Shown: positions 54,994-64,000 of the stretch, in pieces | Layout: the number at the start of each line of letters is the position of its first letter | Position numbering within the stretch: position 1 is the first letter of the stretch | Notes under the pieces: model-generated | Database searches by the model: none | Seen by the model: the letters and a program-made list of their open reading frames with translations, nothing else | Told to the model about the DNA's origin: nothing | Position numbers and translations under genes: made by a program | From: Vandiemenella viatica | Taxonomy: Eukaryota; Arthropoda; Insecta; Orthoptera; Morabidae | DNA length: 64,000 nt | Assembly (NCBI GenBank): GCA_031002005.1 | Contig: JARYHS010006964.1 | Coordinates: 6,820,001-6,884,000 of the forward strand | Direction: 5' to 3'

Positions 54994-55183
54994 TTAATTA
55001 TGTTAATCATACTATATGGTATGTAATTATTCTTTTATTTAGGCACACACACATTACAGTTCATAACTACATGTTTACTTCAAAACAGTCAGACTACATC
55101 TCCAAAGATATAGTAAGTACTAGAACATTCATCTCTGTAATCGGTACCAGATCAAGTCAGATATGAATGTACTATACTCAACA
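54994..55183 (-). repeat. copia 5' LTR
   Basis: About 190 bp, starting TGTTGAGTATAG at 55183 on the minus strand. Inside is the poly-A signal AATAAA. Homology to the 3' LTR ends at ACATAATTAA. Confidence 0.85.
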
Positions 55184-55539
55184 AATACATTACGCAAAAT
55201 TTGTGTATTCACTGTGTTTAACTTGATTCATCACAGTTTTGCTGATACTTTTTACAGCATAACGGCTCAGGAATTCCGTATGAAAAGAGCGTCTCATTTG
55301 ACAATAATTACATCGTATCAGCGTCATCAGTAAATTGTGCCGCTCGGGGCTTAATAAATATTTATCATTAGGAAAAGTTTCTAAATATCTAAATATTTCA
55401 CTGAATGCTCCATCAATGTCTTTCTAATTATACTCAGTGAGACTATGACTTGCTAATACCACGCCGCGCACCAGTTTTTGGGAAATTGTTTATAGGATCT
55501 AGTGTCCTTATAGCACATTAAAAAGTTAATAAAACTGAA

Positions 55540-56045
55540 CCACCTTATGGTCCTGAACTTTGTGAAAAGTCGTTTAAACGGTCTCGTGATCTTAAGAGTT
55601 ATTACCGGAATTCATACACATGAATGAAAAATCATTTACGGTGTCTAGCAGACTTATAATACATAAAAGCGTTCATACAGGTAGGCATTTTTATTCTTGT
55701 AAAGTTTGTGACAAAATCATTTATGAACTCTAGTAACTTTATGAAACATAAAGGTGTGCATACAGTTGAGCATAATGACGGTTGTAAACTTTGTGGTAAT
55801 TTTTTAAGTAGTCTGATACCCTTGCAAGGCAGAAAAGAATACACATGAATTAGCCACCTTATGCTTAAGAAGATTTTAAAATACGGATTTGTGAGTGGTC
55901 TTATCATTGTAAAATTCACGAAAAATCGTTTACAGATGCTCAGAGATTTATAATATAGTTACTATATATTTGCTTCCTTATGTTTTTGAGATTCGTAGAA
56001 AGTCGTTTAAAGAGCCTAGTCATATTAGAACTATTAAGTTATCCA
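55540..56045 (+). pseudogene. C2H2 zinc-finger pseudogene array
   Basis: Plus-strand reading with frameshifts and stops: ELCEKSFKRSRDLKSYYRNS, NEKSFTVSSRLIIHKSVHTG, CKVCDKIIYEL with FMNSSNFMKHKGVHTV, HNDGCKLCGNFLSSLIPLQG, YHCKIHEKSFTDAQRFI and IRRKSFKEPSHIRTIK. These are six decayed fingers in tandem with the usual 28-residue spacing. Several Cys and His are lost, so it cannot fold as a whole. It may derive from the finger gene at 31 kb or another one. Confidence 0.75.
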
Positions 56046-56402
56046 TATAAGTGAACAATTTTGTGCAGTTTATGGAAAATGGTAGCTACAAGCTTCGAGA
56101 AAGTATTTATATAGGCAAGCGGCCTTATGCAGGGTTTTCGCGTGTAAACTCTACCTGGTGTTGGCACTTCAAGGAAGAAACAGCTCGCGGAGAGCGACCA
56201 GCCAGCTTTCCACATAGTCCTGCCGACAACTGCATAGCTCTTTGGCAATATTTATGCGTTTTAGACAAGTATTCATAAAGCACAAAAATTATATAATTCA
56301 TTAGCTTACGTTAAAAATATGTTGAAAGTTTCAACTGTGTTGCTTAATGCCTGATGACATCTTTTAAACATGTTTCAGGACACATGGTGGATTTAATCTC
56401 TC
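56046..56402. other. No recognisable gene
   Basis: A 75-codon frame on the plus strand follows the zinc-finger relic (CREESTARGER-like) but has no domain. Confidence 0.4.
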
Positions 56403-56560
56403 TTAACAGACGTTATTACTTCGTAGGTTTTCGTTTTTATATTCTTCCAACGTAAGAGGAGTCTCATTATAGAGCTTTCTCTTAAGCTTATCCCTAGGAT
56501 AGAAATCACAAGGGTTTAAATTCTGTGATATGGTGTGCCATAAGCCACAAACTAGCCAAA
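56403..56560 (-). pseudogene. Mariner-like transposase C-terminal relic
   Basis: Minus strand: ISQNLNPCDFYPRDKLKRKL and YNETPLTLEEYKNENLRSN. LNPCDFY is the third catalytic block and the following TLEE-x-K-x-N-LR segment is typical of the family. Nothing else of the element is clear. Confidence 0.65.
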
Positions 56561-57049
56561 CTACAAAGATATATTCACATATAATACTCATTACTAAGAT
56601 ACTGAAGTCACAGACCAGCCAAACTGCAAAGGAATTGGTCTTAACAATGGAAAAGTTCACATTACAGTGTCAGTTGACCATTGGTCAGGGCTGCTTTTCA
56701 ATCTCACAGGTACTGCTGTTTGGTGGGAGCTGGCCTATTACAGTGAAATACTGTCGGCATGACACTAAGTGGATAGCGTTTCCCGGTGAACAACCTGTAT
56801 TTATAAATTTTGTGAAACGAAGTTTAATCTGTTTAGTAGTCTCAATGAGTAGCCTTAAGCTTATTAACTTTATTGTGATTTTTTTATGATATCCAGTTAC
56901 CCAGCAATGCAAAGAACAATTCTTATTCGAGTAACTTTTTAGAAAATTATTTAAGTTCTCTAGTATTATCATAATATGTAAAATGTAAGTGATTTAATTT
57001 ATATTTTTGATGGCCATGTATAAATATTGAATTATTAAACTATCTATAA
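56561..57049. other. No recognisable gene
   Basis: Contains a near-repeat of about 22 bases (CACAAACTAGCCAAACTACA and CACAGACCAGCCAAACTGCA, about 60 bases apart). Otherwise nothing. Confidence 0.4.
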
Positions 57050-57250
57050 AACTCATAAAAAAGTTAAATGGGTTAGCAGCCCTATGTTTGTCATTTGTTG
57101 AAAATTATGTCAGTGGTCAAGTAACTTACACCTATACTGGTAAGGTTTCTTAATTTTATAAAGTTTGTTGTAAATAATTTCTATGTAAGACAGATAAGTT
57201 TGTATAAAGGAATAACTTTATACTTGTAGAGATTGTGGGTAACTTTATCA
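57050..57250 (+). pseudogene. Possible further zinc-finger relics
   Basis: Weak finger-like runs (PYVCHLLKIMSVVK; YTYTGKVS as a decayed HTGE linker; LYLVEIVGNFIN) in the same orientation as the array at 55540. They may be its continuation after a mariner insertion. Confidence 0.3.
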
Positions 57251-57935
57251 ATATTATAACATGATAAAGAAGCTATAAGTGTGAGGTAGCATATGCCACT
57301 TTGTAAATATCGTATATATTATTATTACGAAAAAACAAAAAATAGCACAGCATTATCCATATGTTAGCACCCCTGTATCTACAAAATTATTTTTTAATGT
57401 ATTTGTTTTTCCAATATTTATGTATCCAATACTTCGGTGCTTCCAGTCACTTGTTGATAATGTGCTTTTTGTAATTCCTTACACTGTGTGTGCCATAATC
57501 ATTGGTTTAAGTCCTCCCATAAACCTTCTTTGTGTAATTTATATTTTTTTGAAGACACAAAGAATTATTATTTGGGTTTTACCAATATGATCAACTTTTG
57601 ATTTGGAAGTTATGTAACAAAATATAAGCATCTTCCTTCTTTATACATGTTCTTATTTCCCTACTCAAAAGTATTTTATTTGAGAAAACTTGTTTTCTCA
57701 CTAACGCTGCTGAACATGTGGGTGTAGATGTATGAGTCATAGCTGATAAGTGTTTGTGTTCCTTTCCTCTGTGTCTAGTGGCACTTCTTCAATTCCTGAT
57801 AGTTAATTAGAGTACTGTTTGTAATAATGCTCTTGTACTTGATTTTGGAAGGCTTTGTGTTTTTCTTTTTTTATTGGAAATTATATTACAAGACATTTGC
57901 TGTATTCTCAGCGTATAACTATGTTAATTTTCACA
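57251..57935. other. No recognisable gene
   Basis: AT-rich; nothing recognised. Confidence 0.4.
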
Positions 57936-57939
57936 TATT

Positions 57940-58490
57940 GGTATGGAGTATATTTTGCTGTTGCCCACACCCTCCTTCCCAATGTGTTGGCCCATTCTTT
58001 GTAGTCTCTGACTACTCGAGCATTAAAATCTCCAAGAATTAGTTTATCTTATATAGTGCTAATGACCTCGCTGTAAGCCATAACAACAAAAACGACAGCA
58101 GTCATTCTGATTGGGGGGTATTAGCTGGAATTCTGTCGAGCTGGTAGTAGAATTCTTCTTTCTGGTCGTCGTCATTTCTCAAAGTTGGATCGTAGGCTCT
58201 GATCACAGTAGCTGTTTGGTTGTTCTTGAGTTTTAGGCGAAGTGTCACGAGTCATTCAATTACTACAGAAGATAGCTCATCAAGATGATTGACTAACTAG
58301 TTCTTTACTCAAATCTTACTCCGTGGATATGGAGTACTTTTTCGTCTTTTACTTTCCAGAGGAAGGTGTAGCCAGAGCCGTGCTCCTGAATCTGATCTTT
58401 ATTTTCATCCCTTGTTTCACTTAAGGCGCCAATTTCGATGTTGAATCTTCTCAGTTCTCGGGCCACAATTGCTGTTTGAAGTTCTAGTCT
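57940..58490 (-). pseudogene. RTE-type LINE endonuclease relic
   Basis: Minus strand from 58490: LQTAIVARELRRFNIEIGAL, SETRDENKDQIQEHGSGYTF, LWKVKDEKVLHIHGVRF, then decayed sequence, YDPTLRNDDDQKEEFYYQLD and LILGDFNARV, near the other end. This is the order of blocks in RTE/BovB endonucleases (SETR, GSGYTF, HGVGFA, LGDFNARVG). About 50 bases near 58050 do not fit the frame. It may be a 5' relic of the same lineage as the RT at 18704. Confidence 0.8.
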
Positions 58491-58497
58491 TTATCCC

Positions 58498-58605
58498 AAA
58501 CCCAACCCAACCCCAAATAGAACCCAACCGAACCCAACCCAAACCAAGTCAACCCAGCGCAGGCCATCCCAGCCCACTCGAACCCAACCGAACCCAACCC
58601 AGTGT
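58498..58605 (+). repeat. Degenerate AACCC-type pentamer array
   Basis: Runs of AACCC and CGAACCCAACC with many variants. It adjoins the endonuclease relic. A second, shorter array is at 59460-59530. Confidence 0.8.
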
Positions 58606-59459
58606 AAGAGCCCTATCTGACTGACAGGACTGACAGGGTATCCGAGAGATAGATTTGGGTTCGTTGTGGACTTTAACTGTGGTGGGACTCTCGAGGAGAG
58701 TTTAACTAACCTCGTGGCGTTCTTGCAGCTGTAGAAATCTCTTCTATCTTGATGGTCTTGAGCTCTTGCGTCTTGTGGGCTAATTAATACGATCTAATTT
58801 GTCAGGAATAATGTGACCCCAGCCGATTGGTTGGTTCGACAACCAGAATAGGGGAAGGCTAGTACATGTTAGATGAAAAGCTGAGATTCTATCCTATTAT
58901 GAATGATAACAGGCATCTAGCGTTTAAGGTCCCATTTATTATTATTGAAAGCCGTGAACATACAGCCGATAACATGACTGCGTGGATCCTACCGACAGCA
59001 CCTATATGAGATGCTAATTGCATCTGACTGAGTAATAACTCGTAGACTAATGGATTGTTGTATGATTGGATGGCAAGCTAGGTGGCTGTTGGTATGCCGT
59101 CCCCATGATCTTGTAGGGCCTACATGGTGAACAGACTTGAGCGAAGAGAGTCGGTTTAACTGTTAAAAACCCATACTGGCTGATGAGAGCTACCCGCGGA
59201 AACTGAGCTATCTACCAGTCGATGATTGCCCGCAGAGTGAGCTAATAATTTTTTGTTACCTCGAAGGTGAACATTATTGACGTCAGAGAGTCAGTTCCAA
59301 CTAGTAACATCGATCGAGTCAGCATCTCAGCGCATTCCTAACAAACAACAGTGCGCTCAGCTAGGCGCGTGTGAAGACGGGCCTGCTCGCTACTGAAATG
59401 AATTCCAATAAAATATTCTAATTCCCTTTTAACAAACCTATATATCAATTACGATCCTG
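58606..59459. other. Unassigned sequence between two AACCC arrays
   Basis: Less AT-rich than most of the window. No coding frame and no terminal repeats that I can pair. It could be an LTR or part of a satellite unit. Confidence 0.35.
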
Positions 59460-59530
59460 ACACCAGTCTATCCCGACCGAACTGGACCCAACGCGAACAG
59501 ACCTGACCCGACCCAACCCAACCGACCTGG
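59460..59530 (+). repeat. Second degenerate AACCC/GACCC array
   Basis: CCCGACCGAACTGGACCCAA and GACCTGACCCGACCCAACCC: the same pentamer theme as 58498-58605. Confidence 0.7.
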
Positions 59531-59739
59531 CGCAACAAGAAACCCTAAATCTGGCACTGGTGAATGTTAGAATTATGCAGCAAGTGTATAGAAGATGAAA
59601 GATTTGATGTCGTCAAGATATTATAAAGAGTTGGTGGCATATTATGTATAGTTAGGATAAGGAGAATATATTGGAAAGAAATGATGACTGATTTTCTGAT
59701 AATCCATATCATGAAATATTTTGAATATAAATTGCAGTT

Positions 59740-60930
59740 AAAACCGCATGTACTGTTCTTTGTATAACCATACCTGGTACTATTAGCAAAAGAAGCTGTG
59801 CTGTTGAACAAGAAATTAAGAAAATGCTACAATGGGACTTTGAAATAGGCAATATTCCGTACAATAACCCGTTAATTGTTGTTAAAACGAAGGATGGTGC
59901 TATAATATTAGGATTAAATGCAAGTATTCTTTCGTAGATAGTGGAAACAGAAACAGACTAGCTAGAAAACTTTCATTGAGTACGTTACTCATTAGTCTTA
60001 ATTTAACTGTGGCTTGTTCCGTTGGCAGAAGAATTTCGCAAATATATCGCATTTTTATATGGGGAGAAATGTTATTATTTCCATTTGGATTAAATATATT
60101 TGTTTCTGTATTCTTAGGAACGCAGGACCAATTTCTAGGAGGACATCTTTTGAGTAAACTATCTGTATATACGGATGATATTTCAACAAGTTCAAGCAAC
60201 TGCAAAGAACATTGTAAATTCTTGGAACAAGTACTGGCAGAATTAAGGACAGGCTGCACGAATTTAAAATTATCTAAATGTGAATTAGTCAGAAGGGATA
60301 TAAAATATTTAAGAGACAGGAAAATTGCTAAAGGAATACGACCAGACCCAAAGAAACTAAAAAACTGTCGCGGAATTTTCTGTACCAAGAGGTAACAAGC
60401 AGTTTTTTTTTATATAAAAAGAGTTACATGTGTGACTTCTACAGGAAGTTTCTGACAGACCAGTCATTTAGTGATCCGCATTTAAATTAGATAAAAAAGA
60501 AGAATGAGAATTGGGTATTGATGAAAGAATGAGAGCGAGCTTTCTAGAAGTTAAAACATGAGTTTGTTAAAATAAGGTACTGTATCACCCTATATGAAGT
60601 GACTGTTCTGCATGAAGACAGATAGTTCGCAACGAATATTGATGGCAAAGAAGAGCGCCGATCAAAAGCTTTTGGCAGTCGCGTGCTAAACATACACGAG
60701 AGATCTTACAATATTTTAGAGAAAGAAGCATTATCAATCTTATGGGGATTCAATAAATTTAAATATTAGCTACGGTGACACCGAACTATTGCTTATACAG
60801 CATGCATTGAACTTCTTACACGGCTGACTGACCAGATATGCGCTGTTTATGCAACAACTCATCTATTGGACATTAAAGGGTGTGATAAAAATGTAGCGGC
60901 TGGATATAGGACAAGGTGGCGTACACAGCA
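59740..60930 (+). pseudogene. Ty3/Gypsy pol relic (RT and RNase H)
   Basis: Plus strand with frameshifts: EIKKMLQWDF and IPYNNPLIVVKTKDGAIIL (RT fingers), LLFPFGLNIFVSVFLGTQDQ (palm, FPFGL block), KLSVYTDDISTSSSNCKEHC (decayed YVDD/YIDD catalytic block, here YTDD) and NLKLSKCELVRRDIKYL (K-L-x-KC block). KGIRPDPKKLKNCR follows. RNase H follows near 60640: SKAFGSRVLNIHERSYNILE, KEALSILWGFNKFKY. LTRs not found. Broken in many places. Confidence 0.85.
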
Positions 60931-63900
60931 ATGATCGATCACCAAAACTCTAGTAAATTTGAAAGTATAATGAACGGAAGCTGTGGCAACTGGAACTTAG
61001 TTGCAATAACCATTAAAAATGGTGTACTTGCTGTGGTTCCCTTTTTACAGAAAGTTAATTTATTTGAAAATTTAGTAAACATTTAGTGATAACAAGTGAA
61101 AAGAACCCGGACAGCAAGAAGCGCGTACCACAAATTCATAAAAAATTTTAAGGAGACTTCTGGAACGTTAGTGCTCGTGAATTCCACATTTACCGCTTCA
61201 ATCTCAGCGGTAGTTAAGAGTAACTGCTCTAAATGAAAGCCACATTTACAGCGCGTTTTTATTTGCTGATCGTTTCTACTGCAGAAGCTCCCTAGTTTTT
61301 GCTACAGCTTACGTTAGGTGATACTACCGTCTTCATTAAGCAATAACTGGGATAGCTGACAGGACTCAGGTAATCCTCACCGCTACTAAATAGAATGTGT
61401 GTCAGACAAACCTAGAAACTCACATTCAATTTAATTTTTTATTTATTAGTATTGGATGGATCCAACAGCATTATGCAGAGACTTTATTGCTCTTATGGCT
61501 TTTATATAAGAATTTTTCCCATGTTATTTATTTTATTAGAGCCATTTACACCGCTTCCTTGTTGGCGTTCTTGCCTTCTCCGCTATTACTCCTTTACTCT
61601 ATGGTTTGCTCTTACCCGTTCCTCTACAGTCGGCTACGTCATCTCCGCAATATCCCTTCAGAACACTGCCCTGTTTTTAATGTCTTCTTCCCTAATGTAA
61701 CATTACATCAGAATATTATTTCTGCTGCGATGAAACTAAAGCCCCAATTTGTAAAACATTAATGTGGTGGAGCTTAATTTAAAATTAATGCTTCATGTGG
61801 AGAAATGTACTGCCACTAGAATAGCTGTCCCAGTTTTTACACATTTGGAAATTCTATTGACATGGTCGCCAGTCCAGTGGTCTGTGCCAAACGAAAGATT
61901 GAATAAATCTTATTTAGTTACTACTATATGTTACAGACTAAACTCGACACATACATATAGTTAATCACTTATTATTTTTTTTTATTGAACTCAACATACA
62001 TTCGCCATCGCTGGCCACCAGACAATTTTTTAACTTCTTCGCCGAAGTTGCTAGGTTGGTGAAAAGGATTGATGAAAATTCGTCATAGCCCCAATAAAAC
62101 TTGACATGAACAGTCATTAAAACACAGTTCTGTTTCACACTCTGGGCGATCTAACATCGCCGCCAGTTGAAAGCTATCGCATTTCAGTCCTAGCTCTGTT
62201 GACAGTATAACCTTTTTCTTCACACTGTTTCTATTAAACATCTCGGTCAATACGCGAAGGTGCTCGTGGATTACAACGCACTTTAAACTTGTGCACTAAC
62301 GGTGTCATCTCGACACGTCCGACCCATGCCTACTCTCGCGACCAACTCCCCATACAACAATCGAGACTGCGTTATCATGTACTCAAAGGCTTACAGATAT
62401 TTATATAATTCGGACTGTGGAGTTACAAATCCTCTATTCACCCACTTTCACTGCGGTTAATACATCACTGGAAACATATTTAATAACGAAGCGCCGAAAT
62501 CCACATTCCTATTTATACTTCAAAGATCCACAAGTCAAAATTTCAGCAAGCATAACGTAAAAATATATTAATGTTATTGTTATAAGCTAAAAGTATTCAA
62601 AATACCACACGAATCCCCTTTCTAATCAAGTCGGAGATTTTCACAATCCCTCACACGCATGTTTCCCGCACCCACCCTCCTTGTGATTACAAAGCATCGA
62701 CCAATTCAAATGTCATTCGATGTTTAATTCTGAAGTTCACGATCGTAAGTTTTATTTAATTGACTGAAAAAATACTTTTTACCTAATTATTGCTTGTAGT
62801 AAAGCCATCCTGGAGTAAAACATCAATAAAACTAAATTATTCAAACGTGCTATAAAATTTTATACTATCAATTAAGTATACGAAATATATATAATATCGT
62901 TTTTTAAATGTTAAGGTTCGTTTAAAAGCTACTACGAGTGTTTTTGTGAAAATCATGCCCATAAGTGTGGCACCTGTCTCAGACATGTGGTGAATGGTTT
63001 GGATTTCACTGAGTGTACAAAGTGGTTTTACTGGTAATATTGGGCAGAGGGAAAATGGGAACTAATTAAGGCTCTTCCATGGTATTGTACACTCCGTTTT
63101 AGAGATGGCAGACTTTCATAACAGAATAGGAAGCTTTCAGAATAGGATAGGATAATTTAAGAGCAGGACGGAAGGATCAGGGAGTTGAGTAAAACGATCT
63201 GTGAAATAGGCGAAATGATTAGCGTCCTTCAGGTTCGGCCCTGAGGATTGGATTTGTGGGTTGGGTGAACGGGTTGGTTGGAAGCTGGCAGCAGGTCCTG
63301 GAAGGAATAAGGTAAGCTGGAAGAAGGTTCCAGATACTACAGCTACTGTGGAAAGAAACAGGTATAAATTGTTACCAGACTCAGAGGGGTAAGAGCTTGT
63401 ATAAATGTTGTTCAGCAGGACTTTGGGAAGGGAGACATTGAATGAAAAATTTTCGGTAGTAGCCATTGGATAGGTGCAAGCCCTCTTCCGCCGGATTAGT
63501 TAAGCACAGGTTACCAAACAAACACTATTTTGAAACCTAGTGTAATATTAGAACATGTAACAGAGGATATAGAATAATGAAATAGAGATTTCACTATATA
63601 TGATAGAATAGTGATTGTAAGATGTGCGAGCAAGGCTATTGATGGGAACACAATTTACAATATAGAGAGCGTCCTGCGGAAAGGGCACAGCAGGCAGAAC
63701 TGCTTTAGGGCGAGAAACCAGAGGTGACGTACTATTTATCAGATGCGTTCGTTCTACAATCACGATTTCTACACTGAAGTCCTCTCCTAGTCAGATATTT
63801 CTCTCTATGCACGTCGCACGCTTCGGTACTCTCCAACGTCGAGTAGGTAATTCTACCCATATTATCCACTCACTCTGATTATGTGCTAATAACACACAAC

Positions 63901-64000
63901 ATTGTGATACATTCTGAAAATTGGTTTGGTTAGGTTGGTAACTTTATCAGCCTTCAGTATCCTAGGATTTGAACTCAATTACAGAAACCTGTTTGCTTCA
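60931..64000. other. No recognisable gene
   Basis: Short frames only, none with a domain. The longest (121 codons at 61397, 109 codons on the minus strand at 63137-63466) lack composition or motifs that would support them. Confidence 0.45.

Larger units (their letters stand above)
51481..55183 (-). mobile_element. Ty1/copia retrotransposon, decayed, with both LTRs
   Basis: LTRs at 51481-51689 and 54994-55183. Each starts TGTTGAGTATAG on the minus strand and contains TGCCTAAATAAAAGAATAAT (poly-A signal). They differ by substitutions and small indels, so the insertion is old. Between them, on the minus strand: gag, zinc knuckle, integrase and RT/RNase H pieces in the copia order (integrase before RT). 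No clear target duplication. Confidence 0.9.

Noticed and set aside
51481..55183. 5-bp target duplication of the copia element
   Set aside because: The bases beside the outer LTR ends do not match (GTATT on one side only), so I did not call one.
58498..58605. A true telomere
   Set aside because: The pentamers are too degenerate and the array is short and interior, flanked by transposon relics on both sides.
61397..61964. Two short plus-strand frames (121 and 66 codons)
   Set aside because: No domain, hydrophobic low-complexity composition and no neighbouring splice or promoter signal.
63137..63466. A 109-codon minus-strand frame
   Set aside because: No recognisable domain; Ser/Pro/Leu-rich by composition; no support from context.
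1..64000. CRISPR arrays, operons, phage or plasmid features
   Set aside because: No short regularly spaced direct repeats with unique spacers and no prokaryotic gene organisation; all evidence is eukaryotic.

Overview
The window is 64 kb of AT-rich, repeat-dense eukaryotic DNA, most likely from an insect or another arthropod with a large genome. The reasons are spliced C2H2 zinc-finger exons with GT donors, tRNA-derived SINEs, Tc1/mariner and P-like DNA transposons, copia and Gypsy remains, and four kinds of non-LTR retrotransposon. I found no operons, ribosome binding sites, rRNA or CRISPR. A block of exactly 1000 N (17368-18367) is a scaffold gap. The species cannot be fixed from sequence alone.

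Layout. 1-5.5 kb holds decayed LINEs: family B on the minus strand at the left edge, and a 5'-truncated family A copy at 3754-5479. 7310-11244 is a large decayed P-superfamily element with THAP-type coding remains. 9.8-15.3 kb is packed with C/G-run MITEs and tRNA-derived SINEs. 18.4-23.0 kb has an LTR-like piece, an RTE/BovB-like LINE with a 357-codon ORF, two more family B pieces and an RNase H piece of another LINE. 26.0-28.4 kb has a snap-back hairpin and two neighbouring mariner-type elements, one with 114-bp terminal inverted repeats.

30.7-44.4 kb looks like the only host-gene territory: a minus-strand C2H2 zinc-finger gene with a 12-codon first exon (44.3 kb), a four-finger exon (37.2-37.7 kb) and a nine-finger last exon (31.0-31.95 kb). 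Its introns contain two opposed Tc1 copies and a complete-ended Tc1-like element whose broken transposase carries an 88-bp intron-like insert.

45.7-49.7 kb is the best preserved retrotransposon, a CR1/L2-type LINE (family A) with an intact SGNH-esterase ORF1 and an ORF2 broken only by two single-base insertions. 46 bp downstream is a 1515-bp P-like element with a perfect 8-bp target duplication. 51.5-55.2 kb is a decayed copia element with both LTRs. 55.5-57.3 kb is a zinc-finger pseudogene array. 57.9-60.9 kb holds an RTE-type endonuclease relic, degenerate AACCC arrays and a Gypsy pol relic. I recognise nothing in 61-64 kb.

Main leads: the P-like family with 150-bp subterminal tandem repeats; five loci with hammerhead-ribozyme-like cores, two of them in snap-back hairpins; the in-frame ORF1/ORF2 stop junction of the family A LINE; the intron-like insert in the Tc1-type transposase; and possible alternative zinc-finger last exons.
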